Shown here piece after piece: positions 18,329 to 28,359 of a stretch of 64,000 nucleotides of DNA. The position numbers and the translations under genes are program-made. A model generated the notes under the pieces. It saw only the letters and a list, made by a program, of their open reading frames with translations. It searched no databases and was not told where the DNA came from. This DNA is from Saprospiraceae bacterium (GTDB taxonomy: Bacteria; Bacteroidota; Bacteroidia; Chitinophagales; Saprospiraceae), in assembly GCA_016713025.1 (NCBI GenBank), contig JADJPZ010000004.1, forward strand, positions 1,054,001 through 1,118,000, read 5' to 3'. The stretch's first letter is position 1, and every line of letters starts with the position of its first letter.

Positions 18329-19247
18329 TTACTTTTGTCCAAAGTTATAATCACTTTTCTTTATATCAAAAGCTTTTTCTGAAACCTTCAAAGTCGTCCA
18401 TGTTGTTTTTTTATCTTCTTCACGTCGTGAATTTTCATATTCCAGCATGATTCCGTTTTCAATTTTGAAGTATTTTCAGCATATGATGGGGGCGCAAACT
18501 TAGATGTATATTGAGTATAATGCTTTTGCCAGTTCACAGGAAAATCAGTAGACACATACATCACAAATTCTTCTTCATTTGTACTTCCTTTGTATTCTGC
18601 TGATTGGAAACCAGCAATTTTCTTCTTTTGCCTGTTTTTTCGATTTTAATATCCTGTTCCTTTCCATCTTTATCTGTTTTGACAGATCCGGCCAGTGCGG
18701 ATGTCATCTTCATTACTGAAGGCACTACCTGACCTGTTTTTTCCCCCTTTTTGTCTGTTGTATATATGATCATTGCATCACGTGATATATCCATGACAAT
18801 CAACTGCATTGCATCTTTTTGTTCCAAATATTCAATACCTATAATTGCATCACTCTTTGAATAATGCATTCTGATTTTATTGGATTTATTACTGTAATCT
18901 ACAATTTCTACTTCCTGCGTTACATCAAATGTATATTTTTCGGGCAAATCCACAGCTTTATTCATACCGGCAAGAAATGCAGCATAAGACTCACCTGCTT
19001 TTTCCCAATCTACCGGCTTACCACCATTGATAGAATCCTGATACTTTTCTCTCATAAAAGAGTCGATCGCTTCGTCTATAGGCTTAAAGGCCCTTCTCGC
19101 GAGTTCTTCAGAGACGGCTTCTATAATCTTATTTTCTATTTTTCTTTCTAATTTCCTCTTGGCTTCATTCATGATGCCACCAAGAATCTGACCTTGTATT
19201 TGAAAATTCAGAAAAATAAATAAGCTTAAAATAATTAACCTTTTCAT
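18329..19247 (-). pseudogene. secreted DUF4412-like protein, interrupted by two frameshifts
   Basis: The open part (19247-18561) begins with a signal peptide (LIILSLFIFLNFQIQGQ), an amphipathic Lys/Glu-rich helix (KRKLERKIENKIIEAV) and a beta-rich domain (YTFDVTQEVEIVDYSN, then ITYTTDKKGEK-like strands) resembling DUF4412. The frame then goes out of register. Restoring one base in the TTTT run at 18626-18629 resumes KIAGFQSAEYKGSTNEEEFV and YVSTDFPVNWQKHY. Restoring one in 18473-18476 continues YFKIENGIMLEYENSRREED to a stop at 18329. Intact length would be about 306 residues. Function of the family is unknown. Confidence 0.75.
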
Positions 19248-19493
19248 AATATGTGGTGTTAAATTGTTAAAATAGTTGATTAATATTTACCTTTGACGCC
19301 TTTCAAAATGACCGGATATTATATCAAAAGTGGTGAAAATTCGAAAAGTTTTGTTTTTATTTAACGGCATTGTTGGAAGTAAAAACCAAAATACAATTAT
19401 TTAAATTTACATATAAATATAAATAGAATTTCGAATTCATTTGTTTAGAATAGCGTTGATTTATTTGGACTGCAAATTGATGAAAATATAGTG

Positions 19494-20291
19494 ATGATGG
19501 TAGAATTACATATTGATGAAAAGGTACTGAAACAAAAGATTGAGGTATTGATGGAATACAGGCTTTTTCCATTATTATTTGATGAGAGTACATTGCCAAA
19601 AGAAGAAAAAAGAAAATTTTATGATAGACTAATTGATCTGCAATCTGCAATATATCTGCTTGATGCTCACCTTGAAGCAAACTGGGAAGTGGACGAACAG
19701 GTTTTGCAAAGTCATTGGTCCAATATTACAGATAAATTGTGTCAACTTGGTATAAAACAGGAAAATGCCGGAGCATATTTATCTCATATCAAAAAATATG
19801 AAAAGCATGAGTTGGAATTACGGAAAGGAAAGTCGCCTCTGCGTTTTGACCTTGAATATTTTTACTTCTACAAATCATGTGATGTAAAACTACTCAGAAG
19901 GCTGATATTTGAAAAGATGCATTTGGAGAAAACTTGCGGTGCTTTGGCAGATTGGAGATATTATGATTTGATCACAGAAGTGAATGATGATGTGGAGGAC
20001 TTGATCGAAGACCTGCAATTTATCAACGGCAATAGATTTTTAATATCTTTGTTAAAATCGGGAAAGGAAAAAACTTATGAGGAGTATGCAGCATTTATGA
20101 ACCAAATCATAGTAAAGGCCGAAACAAAATTGGACCATTCTCATTACAAACTGAAAAATGTGATATTCGAGGGCACAAATCAGCAGGTAATTGAGACACT
20201 CAAGCTTATGATCCAAACCATCGAAAATGTGGATGAAAAATTGTTGGATCAATCAAAACTTTTTTCACACTTACAAGAACAAAAAGTATGA
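19494..20291 (+). CDS. uncharacterised helical protein, first gene of a TPR/AAA+ cluster
   Basis: 265 residues from the ATG at 19494 (ATG at 19497 and GTG at 19491 are alternatives). Composition is charged and helix-rich with many Leu, Glu and Lys (LMEYRLFPLLFDESTLPKEE, then LIDLQSAIYLLDAHLEANWE). It has no signal peptide, no membrane segment and no motif I recognise. Its last codons overlap the AAA+ gene start by 4 bp (ATGA), which implies translational coupling and that the product works with that ATPase, for example as an adaptor or substrate. That role is inference from context. Confidence 0.6.
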   Translation: MMVELHIDEKVLKQKIEVLMEYRLFPLLFDESTLPKEEKRKFYDRLIDLQSAIYLLDAHLEANWEVDEQVLQSHWSNITDKLCQLGIKQENAGAYLSHIKKYEKHELELRKGKSPLRFDLEYFYFYKSCDVKLLRRLIFEKMHLEKTCGALADWRYYDLITEVNDDVEDLIEDLQFINGNRFLISLLKSGKEKTYEEYAAFMNQIIVKAETKLDHSHYKLKNVIFEGTNQQVIETLKLMIQTIENVDEKLLDQSKLFSHLQEQKV

Positions 20292-21631
20292 ATTACAATC
20301 AGGAAATAGAATCACTAAAGGAAGCCATAGAAAAATCTCCGGATAATTTGCCTCTACGCACGATGCTTGCTAATAAATACCTTCATTTTGGCAGACTTGA
20401 AGAATCTGAAACTGAATTTCAGATAGTATTGAACTATGATAGCAATCATGTTAAGGCCAAGGAAGGTCTTGCAGAAATTTATTTCAGAAGGGGAAAATAC
20501 TCCGCTGTCATCGTCATATGTGAAGAGTTGATAGCACGCAATATGGCAAGTGAAAGAATCATGACCCTTTGTGCAAAGGCACTTGTGAGGGAAAACTCCA
20601 TCGATCAGGCCCAGGATGTGTACGAAAAAATTTTAAATGCAAATCCTGAATTTGAAGACAAAGAACTGGATGAAAATCTTAGAATGCCAGCGTTTTCACT
20701 GGATAATGACGATTACGATCTCGATGAAATGTTTGGTGATGGGTTTGAAGGAATTCCGGAAGACAAAGATTTCTTTCTCGAAAAACCTGACATCTCATTT
20801 AAAGATGTAGGTGGTATGGATAGACTGAAGCAAGAGATAGACTTAAAAATCATCAAACCTTTGGAGCATGCTGATCTGTATGCTGCGTATGGCAAAAAAG
20901 TTGGGGGTGGACTACTGATGTATGGACCTCCTGGTTGCGGAAAAACATATATTGCAAAAGCGACTGCCGGAGAGATCAATGCCAATTTTATATCTGTGGG
21001 GATCAGTCAGATTTTGGATATGTGGCATGGTCGGAGCGAAAAAAATATGAACTACATCTTTGAAGTAGCAAGACGAAATACTCCATGTGTGTTGTTTTTT
21101 GATGAGGTAGATGTGCTTGGGGAAAGAAGATCAGATATGAAAGGGTCGTCAGGGCGACATGTCATTAATCAAATTTGGTCATAGCTGGATGGAGCTGATG
21201 CCAACAATGACGGTATTCTCGTGATTGGAGCAACCAATGCTCCGTGGCATCTCGATGCGGCATTCAGAAGGCCGGGAAGGTTTGACAGGATCATATTTGT
21301 TCCGCCACCTGATGATCTGAGTAAACAAAAAATTCTTGAAATTATTCTACAAAATAAACCCAAAGAGAGTATTGATTTTAAAAAAGTAATTGAATATACC
21401 AAAGGGTTTTCAGGTGCAGATCTCAATGCTTTGGTAGATATTGCCATAGAGCAAATCCTCATAGGAGCTATGAAAACTGGTTTTCCAACTCCGATCACAA
21501 CACAAGATTTGATTTCAGCAGCAAAAAAACATCATGCAAGCACAAGGGATTGGTTCAATACGGCAAAAAACTATGCATTATTTGCCAATGAATCAGGTTT
21601 GTATGATGAAGTATTGAAATATATAAAATAA
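20288..21631 (+). pseudogene. TPR-AAA+ ATPase with one in-frame amber codon
   Basis: 447 codons. Residues 5-125 are TPR repeats (LRTMLANKYLHFGRLEESET), 140-165 an acidic linker, and 170-447 a single AAA+ module of the CDC48/classical type: Walker A GPPGCGKT (213-220), Walker B VLFFDEVD (268-275), sensor-1 GATNAPWHLD and the second-region-of-homology arginines RRPGRFDR. Codon 299 is TAG (21182-21184), inside INQIWS-stop-LDGADANNDG, where relatives have a Glu or Gln (SELDG). The frame is unchanged on both sides and nothing else is damaged, so it is a recent nonsense mutation, a base-call error or a readthrough site. The N-terminal piece alone would lack sensor 1 and the arginine fingers. Confidence 0.85.
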
Positions 21632-22897
21632 ATGGATAATCTGGAATATCTAAAACAGGCATCCAATGCCGAATTGCTCATAGCGCAAGGAAAATATGAT
21701 CATGCTGAATCTATCCTGACAAGGTTGATGACAGTAGAAATGAATGATTTTGATATATTGAGAATGATGACTGTAGTCAAAATCTCTCTTAAAAAATATA
21801 AAGAGGCTGAAGATCTTTGCAAAATCATGATATCAACCTTTCCGGACGAATCGTTTCCATTCTATTTATTAGCAAATGTATATTCCGTAGACAGAAAATT
21901 CAATCAAAGTCTGGAGTTGCTTGACACAGCTATTCGAATCGATCCGGACGGTACACATTACCATACTTTGAAAGCCCACATCTATATCCAACAAAATGAA
22001 TTTATCAAAGCATTGGAATGTGCCAACAATGCTTTATCAATGGATGCTGAAGATAGTGATGCCTTAAATGCAAGAGCAACGGCGCTCGTAGGTCTCAACA
22101 GGAAGGATGAGGCATTTGAAACTATTGATAAAGCGCTTGAAACTGACCCTAATAATGCCGATACTCATGCTAATTTGGGATGGGGCCTGCTTCATAAAGG
22201 ACATATCGAAAATGCTCTCAACCACTTCAAAATATCCTTGAGCATCAATCCTAATAATCTGTATGCTCAATCCGGAATGCAGGAGGCCATGAAAGCGAAA
22301 TTCCCTGTTTATAAGTATTTCCTTATGATCATGTTGAGGATCAGTAATCTTACTGAAAACTATAAGTGGGGTTTTATAATCGGTGGATATCTTTTGTATA
22401 GATTCCTGATAAATATCGCTGAGAAAAACCCACAGCTGCAAGCATATGTAATTCCTGTTATTGTTCTTTTAGTTTTATTTTTTATATCCTCATGGATTTT
22501 TTCACCTCTGATGAATCTGTACCTGCTTACAAATCCATTTGGAAAATATACCCTTACGGATCATAAAAAATTCTCCGCCAGATTGGTGGGTGTCACGTTA
22601 GCGATTTGTTTGTTGTTTTTATTGGTGTATTTTATTGCACTGCCCAATGAAAGTGTTCTTTATGCTGCTTTGATTTCTTTTGTGTTGATGATACCCCTTG
22701 GGTCTATGTTCAATCCTTATCTCGAAGCAAACAGGAAAAAACTTACAACCTTTTCCATAGTGCTGGTTTCTGTAGCAGTAATAGACATCATGATGAGTCT
22801 TAGTAATGGAGTTTTTGGTAGCAGTATTTCGTTTTTGACAGCATTACTGTTTATAGGTTATCAGTTTTATGCAAATTATGTAATGATCAAAGAGTAG
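21632..22897 (+). CDS. TPR-repeat membrane protein
   Basis: 421 residues. Residues 1-225 form about six TPR motifs (for example YLKQASNAELLIAQGKYDHA, then NNADTHANLGWGLLHKGHIE). From about 235 to the end there are five or six hydrophobic helices (YLLYRFLINIAEKN, VIPVIVLLVLFFISSWIF, LVGVTLAICLLFLLVYFIAL). The start codon directly abuts the stop of the AAA+ gene, so the three genes form one transcription unit. The TPR region should face the cytoplasm and could recruit the ATPase to the membrane (inference). Confidence 0.75.
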   Translation: MDNLEYLKQASNAELLIAQGKYDHAESILTRLMTVEMNDFDILRMMTVVKISLKKYKEAEDLCKIMISTFPDESFPFYLLANVYSVDRKFNQSLELLDTAIRIDPDGTHYHTLKAHIYIQQNEFIKALECANNALSMDAEDSDALNARATALVGLNRKDEAFETIDKALETDPNNADTHANLGWGLLHKGHIENALNHFKISLSINPNNLYAQSGMQEAMKAKFPVYKYFLMIMLRISNLTENYKWGFIIGGYLLYRFLINIAEKNPQLQAYVIPVIVLLVLFFISSWIFSPLMNLYLLTNPFGKYTLTDHKKFSARLVGVTLAICLLFLLVYFIALPNESVLYAALISFVLMIPLGSMFNPYLEANRKKLTTFSIVLVSVAVIDIMMSLSNGVFGSSISFLTALLFIGYQFYANYVMIKE

Positions 22898-22898
22898 A

Positions 22899-23588
22899 TC
22901 ACCTCATCAATTGATTGACTGTGCGAATCCCTTTCTGGTGCAATCGATGTAACAGCTTTAAAAGAATAAGTCCTGTTATCAATGCATCCCCATCCGCAGT
23001 ATGTCTTGCTTTTGGAACAACATGATACCTTTGACAGAGCTTGTCCAATGTGTAATCTTTTCTATCCAGACTGTCGGGATCAGTAGGTTTATCCAACCTA
23101 CGGGCCAGAAATGATGTATCCAAGGTAGGATTTTTTAAGGATCCACCACCGCAGCTTATTGAGAGGTTATTTATCATCACCCGGTCAAAAGCCACATGAT
23201 GTCCTACCAAAATATCCGAGCCAATAAATTGCATAAACTTTTGAATAGCTTCTGCTGGAGTAATGCCAAAGTCTTTGGTATTGACCAATCCATGAATGAC
23301 AGCAGCTTTTGGGTTCTGAATACCATCGTGCATTATGATAATGGATAAGCTGTCAGATATATTAATACACTGATGACACACCCTTACTGCACCTATTGAT
23401 AATATATGATCTTTTGCCGGGTCCAGTCCGGTCGTTTCAGTATCAAATACTACAAAAGACTGATTGTTGATGAGTGTCGACGGATCATGCTTTTCAAAAG
23501 CTTTTAAGTAATTTTTATAAAAATCTGCATCATAATGATCTACTTTGCCGCCCAGTCCCAGTGTTTGTTTTATTTTTTTCCAGATCAT
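22899..23588 (-). CDS. DnaQ-like 3'-5' exonuclease (DEDDh)
   Basis: 229 residues. Catalytic motifs are intact: ExoI VVFDTETTGLD (Asp49, Glu51), ExoII GHHVAFDRVMIN and ExoIIIe H-T-A-D-G-D-A (RHTADGDALITG). It lies downstream of, and overlaps by 4 bp, the cNMP/CBS/DUF294 gene. This pair recurs beside acetate permease/acetyl-CoA synthetase genes in many bacteria, as I recall, but its role there is not settled. It meets the TPR gene tail-to-tail with one base between. Confidence 0.85.
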   Translation of the reverse strand: MIWKKIKQTLGLGGKVDHYDADFYKNYLKAFEKHDPSTLINNQSFVVFDTETTGLDPAKDHILSIGAVRVCHQCINISDSLSIIIMHDGIQNPKAAVIHGLVNTKDFGITPAEAIQKFMQFIGSDILVGHHVAFDRVMINNLSISCGGGSLKNPTLDTSFLARRLDKPTDPDSLDRKDYTLDKLCQRYHVVPKARHTADGDALITGLILLKLLHRLHQKGIRTVNQLMR

Positions 23589-25474
23589 ATGATACCACCT
23601 AGTTGAAACTTTATCTTAATAAGTTTTTGTATTTCATCAATAGGCTGGAAAGCATTTCTTAATTGCAGACGTTGCATTTTGTCCATCATTTCGGGTTGGA
23701 TGTATCGCCCGGAATCATGAGATTGAAACCCTTGAGAAGTCCTGATGCGAATCAGGATTTCATAAGCATCAGCTGCCATTTGGTATAATTCAGCATTGTT
23801 TGGGTCTGATTCTGCCAATGCCAAAAATCTCTTGGATGTATTATTAACTCCTTTGATTTGCCTCGAGAGTATAAGTAGTCTGGCTGCATCCACTAGCGGC
23901 ATCATTGCCCTGAGTTTAATATCAAAACTATCTTTATGCTCACCATTTTTTTCTACAATGAAGTTTCGGAAAAACGATAGCGGCGGTGGATTTTCCAATG
24001 CATTTTTGGCCAGAAGCTGTAGAAAGACCTCTTGTTGATCTAACAATCCGGATATGTGGTCGGTAAGATTTTCAACAAGTGACAGGTCACCATATACAGG
24101 TCTGTAATCAAAAAATATAGTACACATCATGATTTCTTTTTCTCCGGGGTTATGGATCCATTTTGAAAAGGTGTCCTTCCATTCAGCAATACTTTGACAC
24201 CATGCAGGATTAGATGCCATCATGTCAGCCGGACAATATTCATACCCCACATCATTCAACATTAAAGTGACTTCTTTTGCCAGGCTGAGGCAGGTTTCTT
24301 TGATATTGGGCATATTTGGATCATGCTGATATATCAATGCATTGTCCTGATCTGTACGAAGTAACTGTTCTTGTCTTCCTTCACTGCCTAATGAGATCCA
24401 ACAATAATTAATGTCCTTAAATTTTTCTTTACCGATTTTTACTTCAGCAATTTGTATACACCGTAGAATGATATCATCATTGATTTCCGAAACTATCTGT
24501 GTAATGTAAGGTATGGAAACTTCTTTATCAATGTATTTTTTGATCAGATTTTCTGTTTTATCCCTTATGACTTTGAGTTGCGTTGATGATGTACATTTTC
24601 TGATTTCTTTTATGAGTATGGAAGGATTGTCAGCTTGCTGAACCACAAGATCATGGTCCGATATAACTCCCATAAGTCTGGAATCGACTGTACCGTCTTC
24701 AGTAACGGCCAAGTGATTGATTCTATTTTTGAGCATTAAAATTTGCAACTCGGCTATACTGAGTGATGGTTGGACGCATATAACTGGAGATGACATGATT
24801 TGCACCACATTTTCTTTTTTGCGGACATCTCCTGCAACTACTTTTATGCGTAGATCTTTGTCGGTGATGATTCCAATGGGTTTTTGTCCTTCATCGCATA
24901 TGATGATAGATCCGATTTTGTGATCAGCCATCATAATAGCAGCTTCTTGAATGGTATGATGCAGTTGGCAATAAACTGGGGCTTTCTCCATATCAGTTTT
25001 GAATATCTCTGCATGTAAGGGTGCAGCTACTCCTTCCATATGATGTTTTTTGTAAAACATATTGCCCGTTCCTACAGCAAAGTTTGCCGCTAAAAATGAT
25101 GATACTTTGGGAAATTGTTCCAGAAAAGGTAGAAATGTTTCTGTTTTGATGGCATATATTATGGATTCTTCTTCAGTCTTTGCTGATAAAAGGTAGGGCG
25201 ATTGAGCAAGAAGAGGTCTGATGCCAAAAATATCTCCTTCATCACATTGATCTACCATAGTACCATCTTCCTGATACAGATGGATAGCACCTTCATTGAC
25301 TATATAAAACTGTGGAGGAGGCACATCTCCTATTTCAAACAATACCGAATTTGGAGGCAAATACTTTACGGTGACCTTTCCGGCTATTGACATAATAACA
25401 TCCTTTGGAAGCATTGAAAATGGAGGAAACTCCTTGATAAAATCATAGACCCTATGGATAATTTCGTTTTTCAT
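23585..25474 (-). CDS. cNMP-binding / CBS / DUF294 nucleotidyltransferase-like protein
   Basis: 629 residues. Order: cyclic-nucleotide-binding barrel (15-130; FEIGDVPPPQFYIVNEGAIH), two CBS domains (165-295; IIICDEGQKPIGIITDKDLR, then MGVISDHDLVV), DUF294 putative nucleotidyltransferase (about 330-470; CWISLGSEGRQEQLLRTDQD, with G-S-x-G-R-x-E-Q-x-x-x-x-D-Q-D) and DUF294_C helices (490-629). This layout is related to GlnD-type nucleotidyltransferases and senses adenine nucleotides through CBS (established for the fold, inferred here). It is co-transcribed with the DnaQ-like gene and lies next to the acetate uptake genes. Confidence 0.88.
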   Translation of the reverse strand: MKNEIIHRVYDFIKEFPPFSMLPKDVIMSIAGKVTVKYLPPNSVLFEIGDVPPPQFYIVNEGAIHLYQEDGTMVDQCDEGDIFGIRPLLAQSPYLLSAKTEEESIIYAIKTETFLPFLEQFPKVSSFLAANFAVGTGNMFYKKHHMEGVAAPLHAEIFKTDMEKAPVYCQLHHTIQEAAIMMADHKIGSIIICDEGQKPIGIITDKDLRIKVVAGDVRKKENVVQIMSSPVICVQPSLSIAELQILMLKNRINHLAVTEDGTVDSRLMGVISDHDLVVQQADNPSILIKEIRKCTSSTQLKVIRDKTENLIKKYIDKEVSIPYITQIVSEINDDIILRCIQIAEVKIGKEKFKDINYCWISLGSEGRQEQLLRTDQDNALIYQHDPNMPNIKETCLSLAKEVTLMLNDVGYEYCPADMMASNPAWCQSIAEWKDTFSKWIHNPGEKEIMMCTIFFDYRPVYGDLSLVENLTDHISGLLDQQEVFLQLLAKNALENPPPLSFFRNFIVEKNGEHKDSFDIKLRAMMPLVDAARLLILSRQIKGVNNTSKRFLALAESDPNNAELYQMAADAYEILIRIRTSQGFQSHDSGRYIQPEMMDKMQRLQLRNAFQPIDEIQKLIKIKFQLGGII

Positions 25475-25711
25475 GCTGATAGTTTATTTTTGTTTTCCTA
25501 CAACACTTTTATGTTTGTTGAATGATAATGTTTGAATTTACTATGTAAAAGTAAGATAAAATAAAAAAAAATCAAAATAACTGTAAACAAAAAAAGCATA
25601 TAAGTATTTAAATATATACACATTTGAATATAATCACTGTTTCTTTGTTTGATTACAATAGCACACTTGTTCCCCGGATTTAAAAAACTTAAACACACAC
25701 CAAAATAGTGA

Positions 25712-26002
25712 ATGGCAATGAATACTAGTTTTGACATAGATTTTCTGGAAGATGTTACTGAAAAACTTAAAGCAGTAGCACATCCTGTACGTTTTGTGAT
25801 GGTGGATTTATTGTACAAAGAAAATCAATTGTCTGTCACGGAAATACATGAAAAACTTGATATAGAGCAAGCTGTGGCCAGTCATCATTTGAGGATTTTA
25901 AAAAATCAGGATATAGTCAAAGTGAACCGTGATGGAAAAAACTCCTATTATTCGCTGGCAAAGGAAAATTTTCATCAGATAGTAACAGCTATGTTGCATT
26001 AA
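25712..26002 (+). CDS. ArsR-family HTH regulator
   Basis: 96 residues, a stand-alone winged helix: KLKAVAHPVRFVMVDLLYKE, then LSVTEIHEKLDIEQAVASHH, then LRILKNQDIVKVNRDGKNSY. This is the ArsR/SmtB layout. There is no Cys pair of the metal-binding CxC type in the recognition helix, so it is probably not a metal sensor. It lies divergently from the cNMP/CBS gene and upstream of the acetate uptake operon, and could control either. Confidence 0.85.
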   Translation: MAMNTSFDIDFLEDVTEKLKAVAHPVRFVMVDLLYKENQLSVTEIHEKLDIEQAVASHHLRILKNQDIVKVNRDGKNSYYSLAKENFHQIVTAMLH

Positions 26003-26078
26003 TCTATTTGAGTAAACTAATCCAAATAATTCTTTCGCCAATATCAAAAGCGATGTTTTACATGTCTTTGTTTTTATT

Positions 26079-26096
26079 ATGACCATAAATGGTCAT
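26079..26096. promoter_or_regulatory. perfect inverted repeat, possible operator
   Basis: ATGACCATAAATGGTCAT: 7-bp arms, 4-bp centre, 77 bp after the ArsR gene. There is no T run on either side that would make it a terminator. A DNA-binding dimer such as ArsR is one possibility. Confidence 0.35.
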
Positions 26097-26555
26097 GACG
26101 ATATAATGTCCGGATTATAAATCACTCTAAGGACAAGTTTCGTGTTACCGCTTTAGGGATACATAAACTTCGTCCTCGCTTAAAATGAATAAAATAGAAA
26201 AGGAATTTTTCGCAAACCAATTAAGAGGGGTGTTTAAAATTTTGTTCTCTTAAAATCAATGTATTATGATCCGGACTTCAAAATAATGACTTTATTTAGT
26301 TCACCAACTGCCCGCCTATTTTCATAGCTGTCAGGCATGCTAAATGCGTTGATCATTTTATTGCCAGAAATATAATCCTTTTATTTACAACTATGAAAAA
26401 TTTTAAACATGCTCTTATTTTGAGTATAACTTTGTACATTTTCGTTCAAGAAAAAAATTAATCATTCTCTGACCACTTTAATATATAATAAATATAATAA
26501 TTTATTTTTTTTAAAAAAAACAATAAACAACTACATAAATATCTATATATCTATA

Positions 26556-26563
26556 TATGTTTG
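26556..26563 (+). promoter_or_regulatory. candidate -7 promoter element of the porin-symporter operon
   Basis: TATGTTTG followed by CA, preceded by TCTATATATCTATATA. Nearly the same arrangement (TCTATATATTTATATATTTGCA) lies upstream of acs at 35654-35677. No -33 TTTG is present. The leader would be about 60 nt. Confidence 0.4.
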
Positions 26564-26626
26564 CATTTATATATGAGCATGTGAATATTAGATATTACAT
26601 TATTAATACTTAAAGTCAAATAGGAA

Positions 26627-28033
26627 ATGAAATTCAACCCGACAAAATTTATTTGTAGTCTGATGATTGTTTTTACAAGTATTGCTTCGTTCAAAGCACA
26701 GGATGTAGCAGCTGAAGACCACACATACAAACCACTAACTTTAAAGCTAAATGAGAGTGGATCGAAATACATACGCTTTATCACATGGCATCAGTTCTGG
26801 GTTACAGCTACACAAAACAATCCCGGCACACGCGATGTAAATGGGCTACCTATAGACGGCACTAACAACTCAAGTCAATGGTCTACGGATATTGCGCTAA
26901 GGAGATCAAGGTTTTTGGCAGTTGCCCAGATTTCGCCCAGATTTTTGATATTGTCACACTGGGGTATCAATAATCAATCTTTTATCAATGGTGCTACGGC
27001 ACCTAATGGACCAAATCCTACTACCACACCAAGTAATCAAGGCAAAAAGCCTGCTTTCTTTTTACATGATGCCTGGACAGAGTACAGAATTATACCCACT
27101 AAGTTATATGTGGGTGTTGGACTCCATTACTGGAATGGTGTAAGTCGTATGTCAAGTCACTCCACCCTTAATTTTATGCCTGTCGACGCTCCGATATTCA
27201 ACTGGTCAAATATAGAAGCCACCGATCAGTTTGCCAGACAATTTGGTATCTATGCCAAGGGTCAATTAGGAAAGTTGGATTATCGGGTGGCACTCAACAA
27301 ACCCTTTGTCAATGGCACTGTACCATCTGCTGTGTTGAAAAATGGTATTGCTGTCAATGTGACAAATGAAAACTATGCAACGGCAGGATATTTTAGTTTT
27401 ATGTTGAAGGATAAAGAATCCAATGTGTTGCCTTTTTATGCAGGCTCGTACTATGGTGGCAAAGATATATTTAATATTGGCCTTGGATTTTACAATCATA
27501 AAGGAGCATCCCTTGTAAAAACAAATACAGATTCTACTTTTCAAAACCATTTGGCTTTAGGTGCTGATGTATTTATTGATAAACCGATAGATAAGGCAAA
27601 GGGTACAGCAATATCCATCATGGGAACCTTGTATTACATCAATTATGGCGACAATTATCTTAGAAATATTGGAATACTTAATGAACATGTCAATGCAGTA
27701 CCCACCACTATGAGTTTTGCAGGCAGTGGAAATACTCAACCTACTATTGGATCAGGCTTTATAGGGTATCTTCAAGCTGGATACATGCTACCAAAAATGA
27801 AAGATGGAACATCCTTTATGCCATATGTTACAGCAACTTACAAAGATTTTGAAAGGCTAAAAGACCCAAGTTTTCAATGGGCTGCGGGCCTCAATTACAT
27901 TATTAGTGGTCATAATGCAAAATTGACCCTTGAATACGCAACCCGACCAATATATATATCCGATGCTGCCAACGAAGTGGTAAGAAACGGAACAAAAGGT
28001 CAGCTTATATTGCAATCAGTCATTTTCTTATAA
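26627..28033 (+). CDS. porin-like outer membrane beta-barrel protein
   Basis: 468 residues. Signal peptide (SLMIVFTSIASFKAQ), then long alternating amphipathic strands (KYIRFITWHQFWVTATQ, ALRRSRFLAVAQISPRFLIL, KLYVGVGLHYWNGVSRM) ending in a hydrophobic C-terminal strand (GQLILQSVIFL). Its length and strand pattern fit a 16-18-strand porin. It is 28 bp upstream of the DUF4212/SSS symporter genes, so it probably lets small organic acids into the periplasm. The specificity is inferred from context only. Confidence 0.7.
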   Translation: MKFNPTKFICSLMIVFTSIASFKAQDVAAEDHTYKPLTLKLNESGSKYIRFITWHQFWVTATQNNPGTRDVNGLPIDGTNNSSQWSTDIALRRSRFLAVAQISPRFLILSHWGINNQSFINGATAPNGPNPTTTPSNQGKKPAFFLHDAWTEYRIIPTKLYVGVGLHYWNGVSRMSSHSTLNFMPVDAPIFNWSNIEATDQFARQFGIYAKGQLGKLDYRVALNKPFVNGTVPSAVLKNGIAVNVTNENYATAGYFSFMLKDKESNVLPFYAGSYYGGKDIFNIGLGFYNHKGASLVKTNTDSTFQNHLALGADVFIDKPIDKAKGTAISIMGTLYYINYGDNYLRNIGILNEHVNAVPTTMSFAGSGNTQPTIGSGFIGYLQAGYMLPKMKDGTSFMPYVTATYKDFERLKDPSFQWAAGLNYIISGHNAKLTLEYATRPIYISDAANEVVRNGTKGQLILQSVIFL

Positions 28034-28061
28034 TATTTTTAAATCACCAAATTATTAAATT

Positions 28062-28319
28062 ATGTCAAATAAAAATCTCAACGATTACTGGAATCGTAAT
28101 CTCACCTACCTTGTGATACTGCTAAGTATCTGGTTTCTTTGCTCCTATGGTGCTGGTATCCTTTTTAAAGATTCGCTCAATGAAATCAGAGTAGGCGGAT
28201 ATAAACTGGGTTTCTGGTTTGCACAGCAGGGATCGATGTACATCTTCTGCATCCTGATATTTATTTACGTCTGGCTTATGAATAAGCTTGATAAAGAATA
28301 TGATGTAGACGAAAAATAA
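28062..28319 (+). CDS. DUF4212 small subunit of a sodium:solute symporter
   Basis: 85 residues with two hydrophobic helices (LTYLVILLSIWFLCSYGAGI and FAQQGSMYIFCILIFIYVWL). The NxxYWxRN start and the GFWFAQQGS motif are characteristic of DUF4212, which almost always precedes an SSS symporter of the VC_2705 type. It is likely a stabilising subunit. The symporter starts 40 bp downstream. Confidence 0.9.
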   Translation: MSNKNLNDYWNRNLTYLVILLSIWFLCSYGAGILFKDSLNEIRVGGYKLGFWFAQQGSMYIFCILIFIYVWLMNKLDKEYDVDEK

Positions 28320-28359
28320 TTTAAAAAACAATTTCATTAATCAAATAAAATTAAAAATC

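Larger units (their letters stand above)
26003..26626. other. intergenic region upstream of the acetate uptake operon
   Basis: About 620 bp. It holds a perfect dyad at 26079-26096 and a promoter-like TATGTTTG at 26556-26563 preceded by a run of CTATATAT units. A very short frame near 26392 (MKNFKHALILSITLYIFVQE) has no independent support. Otherwise nothing is seen. Confidence 0.45.
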
